Source of the DNA: an uncultured Treponema sp.
GTDB taxonomy: Bacteria > Spirochaetota > Spirochaetia > Treponematales > Treponemataceae
Length of the DNA: 61,927 nt
Reading direction: 5' to 3'
Assembly: GCA_946410085.1 (NCBI GenBank)
Contig: CAMJZA010000012.1
Span: 1 to 61,927 of the forward strand
Positions 1 to 9,023 of the stretch are shown here, in pieces. Under the pieces are notes generated by a model. The model did no database searches. It was not told the origin of the DNA and worked only from the letters and a program-made list of their open reading frames with translations. Numbering within the stretch: the first letter of the stretch is position 1; every line of letters begins with the position of its first letter. The position numbers and the translations under genes are program-made.

Positions 1-955
1 AGCTGATGACGGGATACTTGATGGACTCGCCCATCGTTTCGACGAGGCCGTTGAACTTGCCTGCGTCAACATAGACCCAGCGCTGGAGGGCGGTGTTGTT
101 CTTGCGGCTCACGAGGATGACTTCGCTCGTGAGGATGCCGCAGTCGCCGACGAGCGACCGTCCCGGTTCCAGGATGATCTGGGGCATGTCCTCGCCGAAG
201 TCCTCGCGCAGGTAGCGGGTTATTTCCGAAGCATAGGTTTCCAGTTCGTTCGCCGGGCTGATGTAGTGGGCAGGAAAACCGCCGCCCATGTTTATCATGG
301 AAAGGCGGATGCCCTCTTCTTCTTCCAGGGAAGAAAAGAGGTAGAGGCTCTTCGCAATCGCATCATTCCAGATGCCGATGTCCCGCTGCTGGCTTCCTAC
401 GTGGAAGCTGACTCCGTAGGGGGTGAGGCCCATGTCCCGTGCCTGTACGAGCAGGTCGTAGGCCATGTCGGGGTGGCAGCCGAACTTGCGGGAGAGCGGC
501 CAGTCGGCAGTTGCCGTGCCTTCGATGAGCATGCGCACGTAAACCCTGCTGCCGGGGGCAAATTCCCCGATGTTCTTCAGGTCTTCCTTGCTGTCAGTCG
601 CAAACATCCGCACGCCCTTCTCATAGAAGTAGGCGATGTCGCGGGCCTTCTTGATCGTATTTCCGTAGGAGAGGCGGTCGGGCGAAACGCCGAGTGCAAG
701 CACCTGGTCCAGTTCGTAGCGGGATGCGATGTCAAAGTTTGAGCCCATCTCGGCGAGCATCCTGACGATTTTTTCCCCGGGATTTGCCTTGACGGCGTAA
801 TAAATCTGTGCGTAGGGAAAGGAATCCCTGAGCTTGATGTAATTGTGCTTGATTTGGTGAAGGTTTACGACGATGTTCGGCGTTTCCAAGTCCTGGGAGA
901 ACTTCTGAAACGCCTTCCAGTCAAAGTCAGATACGAAATCCGCGCGATTGAACAA
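1..955 (-). CDS. Ornithine/lysine-type PLP decarboxylase (fold type III), 3' end outside window
   Basis: This open frame runs off the left edge, so the last 70-80 residues are missing (318 seen; family about 390). It matches the alanine-racemase-fold decarboxylases of ornithine, lysine and related amino acids, which make putrescine or cadaverine in the cytoplasm. Visible motifs are YAVKANP near residue 53 with the PLP lysine, HVGSQ, GGGFPA, the phosphate-binding LEPGRSLVGD and, at the edge, a GKFNGLVET segment. No ATG is available: an in-frame TAA lies just upstream, and the best start is TTG at 955 preceded by AAGGCGG at 7 nt. Arginase at 19519 and potABCD at 34864 make an ornithine-to-putrescine role attractive, but the substrate cannot be read from the sequence. 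Confidence 0.85.
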   Translation of the reverse strand, partial: MFNRADFVSDFDWKAFQKFSQDLETPNIVVNLHQIKHNYIKLRDSFPYAQIYYAVKANPGEKIVRMLAEMGSNFDIASRYELDQVLALGVSPDRLSYGNTIKKARDIAYFYEKGVRMFATDSKEDLKNIGEFAPGSRVYVRMLIEGTATADWPLSRKFGCHPDMAYDLLVQARDMGLTPYGVSFHVGSQQRDIGIWNDAIAKSLYLFSSLEEEEGIRLSMINMGGGFPAHYISPANELETYASEITRYLREDFGEDMPQIILEPGRSLVGDCGILTSEVILVSRKNNTALQRWVYVDAGKFNGLVETMGESIKYPVIS

Positions 956-1073
956 AGCGGTACCGCCTTAAGAAAGAGGTATAACAGCGAGAATCACTGC
1001 ATGGAAATGGATGATACTATAAACCGCCCATGCTTGCAAGATAGTTTGCCGAATAGTTTGAGGGAAAGTTGCG

Positions 1074-1110
1074 AAAAATGCCGCCCCTGCGTTCATGCAG
1101 GGACCCGGCT
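1074..1110 (-). terminator. Rho-independent terminator after the histidine phosphatase gene
   Basis: On the minus strand CCCTGC-atgaac-GCAGGG, extended by GC-rich flanks, is followed by CATTTTT. It lies about 30 nt past the stop of the last gene of the malQ operon and separates that operon from the decarboxylase gene downstream. Confidence 0.65.
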
Positions 1111-1138
1111 TTGCGCCCTTTTTCCCCGAAGCTGCTGC

Positions 1139-1915
1139 CTAGAACTCGGTGAAGTTGCCGAAGAAGCCTGATGCGGAGGCAGGTTCTCCGGCCGCCTTCA
1201 GGTGGTCTATGCTGCCCAGCTCCTGCACGCGGAAGACGACTTCTCCGCCGGTCCGCTCCTCCGCGCCGAGCACCGTAACCGAACTCGGGGCAATGAAAAA
1301 GCCCTGCCAGAGCTGGAGGGGGCTGCAACCGATGAGGTGGGAGATAATCGCAAACATGGAACCCAGATGGCAGACAAAGACGAGGTTGCGCCCGTCATAG
1401 TCCTGCTGGAAGGGCATCAGGTGCTCCCTGTGACCCAGATCGTCATAGTTCGTGTGGGGCAGGCAGTTGTATATCGCATGGTCTTTGTCCATGCGGGTGT
1501 AGTCGTACTGGGCGAGCAGGGCGTCAAAGGCGCTGCATACGTCCCGGTAATGCTTTCCGATGTTTCCCTGCCGGGCCCAGCTGAGCTTTTCCCACGCATC
1601 GCGGTCAAAAGCCTTCTTTTCGCCGAAGTATTCCCGGGGCATCCAGTCCCAGCTGAGACGGCTCTCGCCCGTTTTCGGGTGCTTTACCTTATAGTCAAAC
1701 TCGTGCAGCCAGTCCATGGTCTGCGCCTCGCGCCCCGTCCTGCGCAGGGCAGGCTTGAGCGTTTCCTGCGCGCGTCCGTAGGGGGAGACGTAAAAGTCCG
1801 TGACCTTCCACCGGGCAATGCGGTCGGCAAGCAGGTCTGCTTCCCGCCGGCCTTTTTCCGTCAGGCTGTCGTGCTTGTAGTCCGGGTCCCCGTGCCGTAT
1901 GAATATCAGATGCAT
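1139..1915 (-). CDS. Histidine phosphatase family protein (phosphoglycerate mutase-like)
   Basis: A 258-residue cytoplasmic protein that opens with MHLIFIRHGDPDY, the RHG motif of the branch that uses a phospho-histidine intermediate. The second catalytic histidine is probably in the LVFVCHLGSMF segment near residue 180. Members dephosphorylate sugars, nucleotides or proteins, and nothing here tells which. It is somewhat longer than the minimal 200-residue domain because of an insert between residues 80 and 170. Its start overlaps the end of yigZ by 10 nt, so the two are translationally coupled, and it is the last gene of the operon. Confidence 0.82.
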   Translation of the reverse strand: MHLIFIRHGDPDYKHDSLTEKGRREADLLADRIARWKVTDFYVSPYGRAQETLKPALRRTGREAQTMDWLHEFDYKVKHPKTGESRLSWDWMPREYFGEKKAFDRDAWEKLSWARQGNIGKHYRDVCSAFDALLAQYDYTRMDKDHAIYNCLPHTNYDDLGHREHLMPFQQDYDGRNLVFVCHLGSMFAIISHLIGCSPLQLWQGFFIAPSSVTVLGAEERTGGEVVFRVQELGSIDHLKAAGEPASASGFFGNFTEF

Positions 1916-2508
1916 TGCGTAACCTCCACGATTGTTTTTCCCTTACTTGTGCTGTATATGTCCGCCTTGAAGCCCTCGCTTTCATCTGCGTGGATGTGTC
2001 CGCGTACTTCCACGGCGGACGCATAGTTTTCTTCCAGACTGCTTATATGGTAGCGGGAGTACAGATGCTTGAGCTGCGTGTAGAGCGCGTAGTCCGCCGT
2101 AAAGGAGAAGCGGTCTTTTTCCACGTATTCTTCTGCCTGCGCGACGGCGATCACCTGTTTTGCCGCATCCTGATATGCCTTGACAAGGCCGCCGGTACCG
2201 AGCAGGGTTCCGCCGAAATAGCGCGTTACCGTCAGCAGGATGTTCGTAATGCCGCTGCCCTTGAGTACTTCAAAGACGGGCCGCCCTGCCGTACCCGAAG
2301 GCTCGCCGTCGTCGCTCAGCCCGCTGTGTTCCGCCTTTGTGCCTGCGAAAAAGGCGTGGACGACGTGCCGGGCGTCGGCGTATTTTTCTTTCTGCGCGGC
2401 AAGCTTTGCCCGGGCTTCTTCCGCCGTGCGGACGGGAAAGGCTTCTGCGATGAAGCGGGAGTTCTTGACTTTTGTTTCGGCCGTGCAATAGGCAAGGAGG
2501 ACTTTCAC
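1906..2508 (-). CDS. yigZ: IMPACT/YigZ family protein
   Basis: A 200-residue protein with the diagnostic IMPACT signatures: SDDGEPSGTAGRP near residue 64 and VTRYFGGTLLGTGGLV near residue 93. It follows the N-terminal IMPACT domain plus small C-terminal domain plan of bacterial YigZ. The biochemical role of bacterial members is not settled; eukaryotic IMPACT regulates translation through Gcn2. The start is a GTG at 2508 that shares GTGA with the stop of the preceding membrane-protein gene, with GGAGAG 8 nt upstream. It is embedded in the malQ operon. Confidence 0.88.
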   Translation of the reverse strand: MKVLLAYCTAETKVKNSRFIAEAFPVRTAEEARAKLAAQKEKYADARHVVHAFFAGTKAEHSGLSDDGEPSGTAGRPVFEVLKGSGITNILLTVTRYFGGTLLGTGGLVKAYQDAAKQVIAVAQAEEYVEKDRFSFTADYALYTQLKHLYSRYHISSLEENYASAVEVRGHIHADESEGFKADIYSTSKGKTIVEVTQCI

Positions 2509-3491
2509 GGGGCCTGCTCTCCTGCCGTGTCATGGCCGCAGGCTTCCGCTTCCGGTTCATTGGGGGCATCCTCCGGGCCTGCAGAAATGTCCCCGCCGCC
2601 GCTTCCCGCACTGGGGACGGCAGGCTCCCCCTCCGGGCCGCCGTGCGGGCGCAGGATGCCTGCTTCACTGAAAAAGTAAATGCAGACGGCGAGGTAGCCC
2701 CGGGTCAGGGCCCGGTATTCGGCAAGTATGCCGATGAAGCTCGCAATCGTTGCAATCAGCTGGACTGATGTGCCCGCGTCTTCTCCCCGGGGCATGGCAA
2801 ACAGCAGCAGCTGGATGATGAACACCGTCGCAAGGTCTTTGCCGCCCGCATATATGACGAAACCGGCGAAGTGCGGAATCTGCCGGATGAGCAGCTTCCA
2901 GCTGACGGCGAAGGATTGCCGCACCCCTGCGTCCGCCTTGGTCAGGAGAATCAGGTAGCTGAAGGTGAAGGGGAGGGTGAGGACAGCTGCAAGGGCAACG
3001 AATGCGAGCGCTGCGGCGAGCATAGTCCCGCCTTCACCGAATGTTTCGGGCAGGGACCGGACGGGGCTTGCAGGCAGGGCCGCAAGCATTCCCAGGAGGA
3101 GCATGGCGGCGGCATTGAGTGCCGTGAACAGCAGGGCGGTCTTTATGACCCTGCGGCTTTTGTCCGTAAAGCCCGAGAACATATCCCTTATGGATGCCGC
3201 CTGATTCCTGACGAGCGGCGAGATGGTCGCATACAGGCCGTAGCTGAGCATTTCCCCCGCCAGTACTGCGGTCAGCAGGACGCTGAGCTCAAAGATGACG
3301 GCGGTGAGGGACGGCGTTTTTCCGGCGGAAAGGGGAAATGCAGCCAGCGAAACGCCCGCGATGTAGATGCATACCCTCAGCGTGCTGTGCAGGAACACGG
3401 CGAACATGGCCTGCGGCATCCTGCCCCTGATGCACTGGTTCAAGATGACGTGCATGTACCTGTACGATGGTTTTCGGAGTGTGCTGCCCAT
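2505..3491 (-). CDS. Polytopic membrane protein of unknown function
   Basis: A 328-residue protein with about six hydrophobic stretches (roughly residues 35-55, 67-90, 115-140, 158-180, 210-235 and 240-265) and a Pro/Gly/Glu-rich cytoplasmic-looking tail of about 50 residues. No catalytic motif is apparent. It starts one base after the topoisomerase stop codon and ends inside the yigZ start (GTGA overlap), so it is certainly co-transcribed with both. I do not recognise the family. Confidence 0.75.
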   Translation of the reverse strand: MGSTLRKPSYRYMHVILNQCIRGRMPQAMFAVFLHSTLRVCIYIAGVSLAAFPLSAGKTPSLTAVIFELSVLLTAVLAGEMLSYGLYATISPLVRNQAASIRDMFSGFTDKSRRVIKTALLFTALNAAAMLLLGMLAALPASPVRSLPETFGEGGTMLAAALAFVALAAVLTLPFTFSYLILLTKADAGVRQSFAVSWKLLIRQIPHFAGFVIYAGGKDLATVFIIQLLLFAMPRGEDAGTSVQLIATIASFIGILAEYRALTRGYLAVCIYFFSEAGILRPHGGPEGEPAVPSAGSGGGDISAGPEDAPNEPEAEACGHDTAGEQAP

Positions 3492-5444
3492 TTAGCTGAA
3501 CAGTTCCTTCTGGCCGGGAGCCGAACCGCCGGAAGCAGGTTCCACCGTAATGGAGGCGGTCTCGTGGGCGGACAGCCTGACGCCTCCCGCCTTGAGTCCG
3601 CGCTCCTCCCAGTCACCCGCATTGAAATCCTCGCTCAGGACCTTGACGCGGGGCTTCTTTTCGTATTTGAGCGTGAATGAGAAGGTTTCCCGCGTGTCAA
3701 TGTGCAGGACTTCCGTTCCGTCCGGGGCCAGCATATAGTCGCGGTTCATGATCCAGCCTGCAATCCTGCAGCGCTTGATGTAGGCGTACTTTGTCTTGCT
3801 GTCCCGGTAGATGACCGTGAACAGGACCTTGTTGATCAGCTCCTTTTCCGCGTAATTGCAGTACCACATTCCCGCATCCACGAAGAGGCGGTCCGGCACA
3901 TCGCAGACCGTGTAGATGCCGCTCCTGCGGATAAAGAGGATGCGGTCATAGGGGGTAACGCGGAGCATTTCCGTACCGCCGGAGACTGACGTGCCCAGAT
4001 AGCCCTTTTCGTCGTAACGGAGCGGTGTCTCCCGCTTGACGATTTTCTTGACCTCGACTGCCGTGAACTTGGCAATCTGCGTGTGGCGGGCAAGCTCTTC
4101 GCCCGTGAACTTGGAAAGCATCGTGTCCAGGTACTCGATGGCGCAGTCAGTCAGGTGCTTGAGACGGCGGTTTATCTCCTTGATGCGGGCGTTTATCGCC
4201 TTGACCTGATCCTTGTTCTTGTTGATGTCAAAGAGGGAAATGCGGCGGATCGGGATTTTAAGGAGCTTTTCCACGTCCTCATCGTTGACCTCGCGGATGA
4301 GTTCCGCCTTGAAGGGCTTAAAGCCGTCCTTGACCGCCTTGTCCACGGCTTCGGCGGTTTTCATCTGCTCGATTTTCTTGTAAATCCGCTCTTCAACGAA
4401 AATCCGCTCCAGCGTGCGGGCGTGCAGTTCTTCGGTCAGCTGTCCGCGCTCCCATTCAAGTTCGTCCTTGATGATGCCGGTCAGCTTTTTGGCGTAGTAC
4501 TGGATGATTTCGGTCGCGCTCATCACGACGGGCATGTTGTCCCTGATGACGAGCATCTGGCAGCTGATCGACTTTTCGCAGTCCGTGTAGGCGTAGAGGG
4601 CCTTTTCCACGTCCTTCGCATAGACTCCGCGCGGCAGCTTTATTTCTATCTGACAGTGGTCGGTCGTGAAGTCATCGATGGAACTGATCTTTATCTTGCC
4701 CGCCTTGTAGGCGCTTTCGATCGAGTTCAGGAGGCTTTCCGAGGTGGTGTCGACCGGCAGTTCGGTGATGATGATTTTCTTCTCATCGCTCATGTCAAAC
4801 TTGGCGCGGGTTATCAGCTTACCGTTGCCGTCGCCGTAATTGCTCACGTCGATGAGGCCGCCGGTCGGCAGGTCGGGGTAGAGCTCGAACGGCTCGCCCT
4901 TGAGCGCTTTCTTTTCCGCCTCAAGCACCTCGCGTATATTATACGGAAGGATTTTCGTTGACATGCCGACTGCGATGCCTTCCGCCCCGATAATCAGGGC
5001 GACGGGAATCTTGGCCCGGTAGACTTCCGGCTCGGTTGTCCTGCCGTCGTAGTTGGGAACGTAGTGGGTGACGTGCGGGTTCGTTACCAGGAACTCCTTG
5101 GCGAGCGGGTGGACGCGGCACTCGATGTACCTCGGGGCGGAAGCGCCATCGCCGGTGAACATGTTGCCGAAGTTGCCCTGCTTTTCGATGAAGATGCCCT
5201 TGTTGGCGAGTACGACGAGCGCCCCCCCGATGGAAGCGTCTCCGTGCGGGTGGTAGCGCATGACGCGGCCCACGACGTTGGCGACTTTCTGAAAGCGGCC
5301 GTCGTCCATCTCGAAGAGCGTGTGCATGATGCGCCGTTGGACGGGCTTGAGGCCGTCTTCAAGGTCGGGTATGGCACGGTCGCGTATGACGTAACTCGCA
5401 TATTCTATGAAGTTCTTGTCGAACAGGTTCTTTACAAAGGCCAT
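3492..5444 (-). CDS. parC: Type IIA DNA topoisomerase subunit A, ParC-like
   Basis: A 650-residue DNA breakage-reunion subunit. From the ATG at 5444 it reads MAFVKNLFDKNFIEYASYVI, followed by the conserved GLKPVQRRIM, RYHPHGDASI (about residue 64) and GDGASAPRYIECR with the active-site Arg105-Tyr106 that attacks DNA. The length is between a minimal core and GyrA/ParC, and I see no GyrA box in the C-terminal 180 residues, so relaxation or decatenation (topoisomerase IV-like) is more likely than supercoiling. The frame is open 26 codons further upstream, but that stretch is low-complexity Ser/Arg and overlaps malQ. The chosen start lies 4 nt after the malQ stop. The partner ATPase subunit is not in the window. 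Confidence 0.87.
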   Translation of the reverse strand: MAFVKNLFDKNFIEYASYVIRDRAIPDLEDGLKPVQRRIMHTLFEMDDGRFQKVANVVGRVMRYHPHGDASIGGALVVLANKGIFIEKQGNFGNMFTGDGASAPRYIECRVHPLAKEFLVTNPHVTHYVPNYDGRTTEPEVYRAKIPVALIIGAEGIAVGMSTKILPYNIREVLEAEKKALKGEPFELYPDLPTGGLIDVSNYGDGNGKLITRAKFDMSDEKKIIITELPVDTTSESLLNSIESAYKAGKIKISSIDDFTTDHCQIEIKLPRGVYAKDVEKALYAYTDCEKSISCQMLVIRDNMPVVMSATEIIQYYAKKLTGIIKDELEWERGQLTEELHARTLERIFVEERIYKKIEQMKTAEAVDKAVKDGFKPFKAELIREVNDEDVEKLLKIPIRRISLFDINKNKDQVKAINARIKEINRRLKHLTDCAIEYLDTMLSKFTGEELARHTQIAKFTAVEVKKIVKRETPLRYDEKGYLGTSVSGGTEMLRVTPYDRILFIRRSGIYTVCDVPDRLFVDAGMWYCNYAEKELINKVLFTVIYRDSKTKYAYIKRCRIAGWIMNRDYMLAPDGTEVLHIDTRETFSFTLKYEKKPRVKVLSEDFNAGDWEERGLKAGGVRLSAHETASITVEPASGGSAPGQKELFS

Positions 5445-5448
5445 CGTG

Positions 5449-7047
5449 CTACTCCTGCGCCTGCTCCGCCCTGGGCTTTCGGTTGCGTCCGTAGAGGAGC
5501 GAGAACTGGCGGAGCATCGCACTGCCCTTGTCGTCGAGCAGCTTGTCGTCCATGCGCCAGGCCCAGTTGCTGCCGGTCGTAGAGGGCATGTTCATCCGCC
5601 CGGCCGTGCCGACGGCGTACACGTCCTGCAGGGGGATGACGCAGCTTTGTGCGGTGCTTGCGAATGCGGCCCGGATCAGGGCAGCGGTCATCGTCTTAAC
5701 GCTTGCCGTCGGGGGCAGGCCCAGATAGTTCCTGATGTTGTTCCGGCAGGTTTCCGTGCAGGCGGTCAAAAAGCCCGCTGTCGTGTCGTTGTCGTGGGTT
5801 CCCGTGTAGACGACCTGATCGCTCGTCGTGTAGTTGTGGGGCAGGTCCTTGATGGCCGCACTCTCTTCCGTCCACTCGTTGTCGTTGAAAGCGAACTGGA
5901 AAATCTTCATGCCGGGAAGCCCGCAGTCCGTGCGGATTTTTTCTACCTCGTCCGTTATGACGCCCAGGTTTTCCGCGATGATCGGCAGGTCCCCGAGTTT
6001 TTCCCGTATCGTATCAAAGAGGTCCTTACCCGGCCCCTTGATCCATTCGCCCTGTATTGCATTGGGCGAGCCGTAGGGAATCTTCCAGTAGGCCTCAAAG
6101 CCGCGGAAGTGGTCAATCCGCACGATGTCTACGAGGCGGAGCATGTTCCGGATGCGGGCGACCCACCACGCATAGCCGTCCTTCTTCATCTCGTCCCAGT
6201 CGTAGAGGGGGTTGCCCCAGAGCTGGCCGGTTTCGCTGAAGTAGTCCGGCGGAACGCCCGCGCAGCAGGTCTGGAGCAGGGTCTCGTCGTCGAACTGGAA
6301 GAGATGCCTGTTGGCCCACACGTCGGCGGAGTCGGCGGCGACAAAAATCGGAATGTCGCCGACAATCCTGATGCCCTTGCCGTTCGCGTACTGTTTGAGC
6401 GCATCCCACTGTTCGGCAAAGAAGAACTGCACGGCCTTGATCTGCTCAATGTCGTCGTGATGTTCTGCTTCCCATGTTGCGACGGCGGCATCGTCGTGGC
6501 GGGCCAGGTCCTTGGGCCAGAACTGGTTCCACATGCTCTTGACGCCGTGAACCTGCTCCTTTTCCGCCTGTGCGTCATAGAACTTCTTTATGCTCGTGTA
6601 GGCGGCAAAGCCGTCAAGCCATGCCGCCTGCTCCTGCTTGAAGGCCTCATAGCGGGCCTTGTCCTCCGGGCTGGCGTTGGCAAGGAAGCATGCCGCGCAC
6701 GTGTAGAGTACGGGCATCTTCCACCAGACGACCGAGCCGAAGTCTATCTTGCCCTTTCTTTTGATGTAGGACGGCGGTACAATATCCTTTGCGTCCGCCC
6801 AGCCTCGGGCGGCAAGGTCGTCCAGGTCGATGAGCAGGGGATTCCCCGCAAAAGTGGAAAAGCTTGCGTAGGGGCTGTCCCCGTAGCCGGTCGGTCCGAG
6901 CGGCAGGATCTGCCAGAGGGTCTGTCCGGCTCCGTGCAGCCAGTCAACGAACTTGTAAGCTTCCTTTCCGAGTGTCCCGATTCCCGGCGTTCCGGGCAAT
7001 GACGTAATGTGCAGCAGCACGCCGCTGTTTCTTTCCATATTATCCAT
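5449..7047 (-). CDS. malQ: 4-alpha-glucanotransferase (amylomaltase, GH77)
   Basis: At 532 residues this is the size of bacterial MalQ. It opens with SGVLLHITSLPGTPGIGTLG, typical of GH77, and contains Asp312 in VRIDHFRGF (catalytic nucleophile), Glu359 in PIIAENLG (acid/base) and the later GTHDNDT. The enzyme transfers glucan chains between malto-oligosaccharides in the cytoplasm. Two starts are possible (7047 or the ATG 9 nt later); AGGAAAGG lies 11-20 nt upstream. It heads the minus-strand operon and fits functionally with the maltose-type importer at 16-19.5 kb, although the two loci are not linked. Confidence 0.95.
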   Translation of the reverse strand: MDNMERNSGVLLHITSLPGTPGIGTLGKEAYKFVDWLHGAGQTLWQILPLGPTGYGDSPYASFSTFAGNPLLIDLDDLAARGWADAKDIVPPSYIKRKGKIDFGSVVWWKMPVLYTCAACFLANASPEDKARYEAFKQEQAAWLDGFAAYTSIKKFYDAQAEKEQVHGVKSMWNQFWPKDLARHDDAAVATWEAEHHDDIEQIKAVQFFFAEQWDALKQYANGKGIRIVGDIPIFVAADSADVWANRHLFQFDDETLLQTCCAGVPPDYFSETGQLWGNPLYDWDEMKKDGYAWWVARIRNMLRLVDIVRIDHFRGFEAYWKIPYGSPNAIQGEWIKGPGKDLFDTIREKLGDLPIIAENLGVITDEVEKIRTDCGLPGMKIFQFAFNDNEWTEESAAIKDLPHNYTTSDQVVYTGTHDNDTTAGFLTACTETCRNNIRNYLGLPPTASVKTMTAALIRAAFASTAQSCVIPLQDVYAVGTAGRMNMPSTTGSNWAWRMDDKLLDDKGSAMLRQFSLLYGRNRKPRAEQAQE

Positions 7048-7207
7048 GTGTTTCGGTACCTTTCCTGTGATGTCTGCGGGCTTTGCCGTCCGGCGGCTGC
7101 TTCTGCCGCCGCGGGGAGCCCGGACTTTGATTTCTGTATTCTAGCATATAAACGGCATGAAGCTCAATTCTTTTCGCAGGGGCGGGCAATGTTGACAGCG
7201 GGCGATG

Positions 7208-7473
7208 TTAATCGGGTCGATGTTGACAGTGGTCGTATTGTCGGCTATATCCGACAAGAGGGAGTGTGCCCGTGTGGAAGTGGCTGCTGGACGGCCAGGC
7301 GGTCGCGGCAGGACGGGCAGTTCTTTCGCTGATTGGCTTGTCTTTGTATCCCCCGGAGAGGACTTCGTCAAGGACTGTATTGACATAGCGGCTCAGGGGC
7401 GCAGGGCTTTTTCGTCCAGCAGCAGCCGGAAGAGGCCCATGAAGGTGATGCCGTGCTCCAGAAATTCCTGCAT
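7208..7473 (-). pseudogene. Small frameshifted gene next to the XRE regulator
   Basis: A minus-strand ATG at 7473 has a very strong AGGAGG six bases upstream and opens a 26-codon reading frame, MQEFLEHGITFMGLFRLLLD and six more residues, that stops at 7393. Shifting frame at that point gives a protein-like continuation (LSRYVNTVLDEVLSGGYKDK, stop at 7208). This suggests either a broken gene of about 85 codons or a genuine 26-residue peptide. The Shine-Dalgarno lies inside the palindrome GGAGGCCTCC, which could fold and hide it. The product is unknown. It follows the XRE gene on the same strand. Confidence 0.35.
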
Positions 7474-7493
7474 GGGAGGCCTCCTGTTCGCCG

Positions 7494-7556
7494 TTTACTG
7501 CAAGTTGCAGTGTTTGGCGAATAGAAGAGTGCCGCTAATCGCCCTTTACTGCAAGT
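7494..7556. promoter_or_regulatory. Operator-like repeats between XRE gene and small ORF
   Basis: TTTACTGCAAGT occurs at 7494 and again at 7545 (51 bp apart). The first copy is part of a perfect palindrome, ACTGCAA-G-TTGCAGT (7497-7511). The sites sit upstream of the small ORF, where an XRE-family repressor would be expected to bind. Confidence 0.4.
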
Positions 7557-7578
7557 CACGGTGCCCGGCGGACAGGAG

Positions 7579-7854
7579 CTATACTTTTGTCAGATTGTCA
7601 ATGGCCTCTTTGAGTAGCTCTATGGTCTTGGAGTGATCGGTCTTTCCGACCGTGCTTTTCCCGGTCACGAGGTATTCGACGGAACTGCTGACCGCATCTG
7701 CGATTCGTACGGCCTGCTCGGCATTGGGAAGGCGGTTCTTGTTTATCCATGCCTGCACGGTATTGTAGCTTTCGTCTATCTGCGCGGCCAAGTCTTTCTG
7801 AGTCATCCCCTTGTAGTCCAGCCTGTCTCGTACCCGAGACCAAAAATCCAACAT
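7579..7854 (-). CDS. XRE-family helix-turn-helix regulator
   Basis: A 91-residue cytoplasmic DNA-binding protein. The helix-turn-helix runs through MTQKDLAAQIDESYNTVQAW (about residues 14-33) and continues INKNRLPNAEQAVRIADAV, the layout of phage CI-like repressors. A short C-terminal helix may dimerise. I prefer the ATG at 7854: 43 further codons upstream are open but encode an implausible hydrophobic stretch that would overrun the divergent promoter. It is divergent from the hydrolase gene and shares a palindrome-bearing control region with it. Confidence 0.8.
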   Translation of the reverse strand: MLDFWSRVRDRLDYKGMTQKDLAAQIDESYNTVQAWINKNRLPNAEQAVRIADAVSSSVEYLVTGKSTVGKTDHSKTIELLKEAIDNLTKV

Positions 7855-7870
7855 ACAGTCGTACACACAA

Positions 7871-7923
7871 TAGCACAAATGTACTATTTTAAGCTTGACA
7901 AATAGGATAATGGGACTTATCAT
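7871..7923 (+). promoter_or_regulatory. Divergent control region: palindrome plus hydrolase promoter
   Basis: On the plus strand TTGACA (7895-7900), a 17-bp spacer and TATCAT (7918-7923) form a good sigma-70 type promoter for the hydrolase gene. Just upstream TAGCACAAATGTACTA (7871-7886) is a near-perfect inverted repeat (TAG-ACA/TGT-CTA) placed where it could also block transcription of the XRE gene, as an autoregulatory operator would. Confidence 0.55.
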
Positions 7924-8018
7924 TATATAAAACTGGTATAAATGTATCAATACAGGCGGAGGACCCGCAAGCTGTACCCGCACGACACGCCTGAAATCTA
8001 TTACACAAGGAGATTCCC

Positions 8019-9023
8019 ATGAACGTAAAGCACTCCATCCGGCGTCTCGCCGCTATCCTGCTGGGTATGACGCTTGCTGCGTCGGTATTCGCCGCAGATG
8101 CTGAAGAAGGTCAGCGCATACTGGACACGTACACCGCCCCGGACCAGCTGGCACAGCCGCGGCTGACGTCGATCCGGTCCTTTTCCGGCACCGTAACGGA
8201 GGAAAACATCTCTGAACAGGCGCAGGAGGAGCTGAAGAAAGCACAAAACAAGCCCGCTAAGCTGACGGTCAAGGCTTTGAACATCGACGGTATTCACGTC
8301 TATGACATATACATGGATGACGGCAAGGAAAAGCCGCTCCTCATTTTTTTTGACGGCATGGGCAGTAACCGTGGGAATTTCTTCTATTTTTGGGTAAACG
8401 GCAATCTGAAGGCCTGTGAGTATGCAAAGGCCGGCATACGGGTCATCTCGGTAGATGCCGCTGCTCTGGGAGACAGCGATGTAGGTCCGCTTCCGGTACA
8501 GGGAATGTTTGCAGAAACCGTGCATTACATTGACCGCATCATCGAGTACTACAACACCGTTGAGGGTGTGGATGCATCTCGCTTTGCCATTGAAGGTCAT
8601 TCATTCGGGGCTACCGTTGCATTCTGCTACGGAGCGCACGGTTCCTATAAACCGCGGGCAATCCTTGCAAAGTCCGGCGTTCTGAATCTTGCCGACACGG
8701 GAGATAAGCAGAATGACTGTTCTGACCACGGTAGGCCGGCGGAAAACTTCATGACCGACGAACAGATTCAGACCTTTGCCGAGCGCTATTCACCGGTTCA
8801 GTGGCCGGAGAAATTCAAGGATGTCTATGTGTATGCAGCCAACGGAATGCTGGATGACACCCAGTCATCCGACAGCGTCATGGCCCTCGAAGCCCAGCTG
8901 AAAAAGATGGGGTCAAAGAATTACAAGTTCATCTTTGACAAGAAGAGCGACCACAATTCTATCGGAAGGCTGTTTGATCAGAATATTCTTTCTGTCGTAA
9001 AGAAGCAGCTGCTGAAAAAGTAA
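8019..9023 (+). CDS. Secreted alpha/beta hydrolase
   Basis: A 334-residue protein with a classical signal peptide (MNVKHSIRRLAAILLGMTLA... cleaved after VFA near residue 25), so it is periplasmic or exported. The nucleophile elbow is GHSFG (Ser195), LLIFFDGMGSNRG near 107-119 would form the oxyanion loop, and a candidate catalytic histidine lies in KSDHNSIGR near 314. Substrate is unknown; the fold covers esterases, peptidases and lipases. AAGGAG precedes the ATG by about 8 nt. The gene is transcribed from the promoter at 7895 and is followed immediately by SUMF1 debris in the same frame. Confidence 0.8.
   Translation: MNVKHSIRRLAAILLGMTLAASVFAADAEEGQRILDTYTAPDQLAQPRLTSIRSFSGTVTEENISEQAQEELKKAQNKPAKLTVKALNIDGIHVYDIYMDDGKEKPLLIFFDGMGSNRGNFFYFWVNGNLKACEYAKAGIRVISVDAAALGDSDVGPLPVQGMFAETVHYIDRIIEYYNTVEGVDASRFAIEGHSFGATVAFCYGAHGSYKPRAILAKSGVLNLADTGDKQNDCSDHGRPAENFMTDEQIQTFAERYSPVQWPEKFKDVYVYAANGMLDDTQSSDSVMALEAQLKKMGSKNYKFIFDKKSDHNSIGRLFDQNILSVVKKQLLKK

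Noticed and set aside
5407..7002. A 531-codon plus-strand frame opposite malQ
   Set aside because: It is the complement of a gene with complete GH77 catalytic motifs and has no recognisable domain.
7205..7636. A 143-codon plus-strand frame
   Set aside because: It opposes the end of the XRE gene and the small ORF and has no ribosome-binding site or motif.
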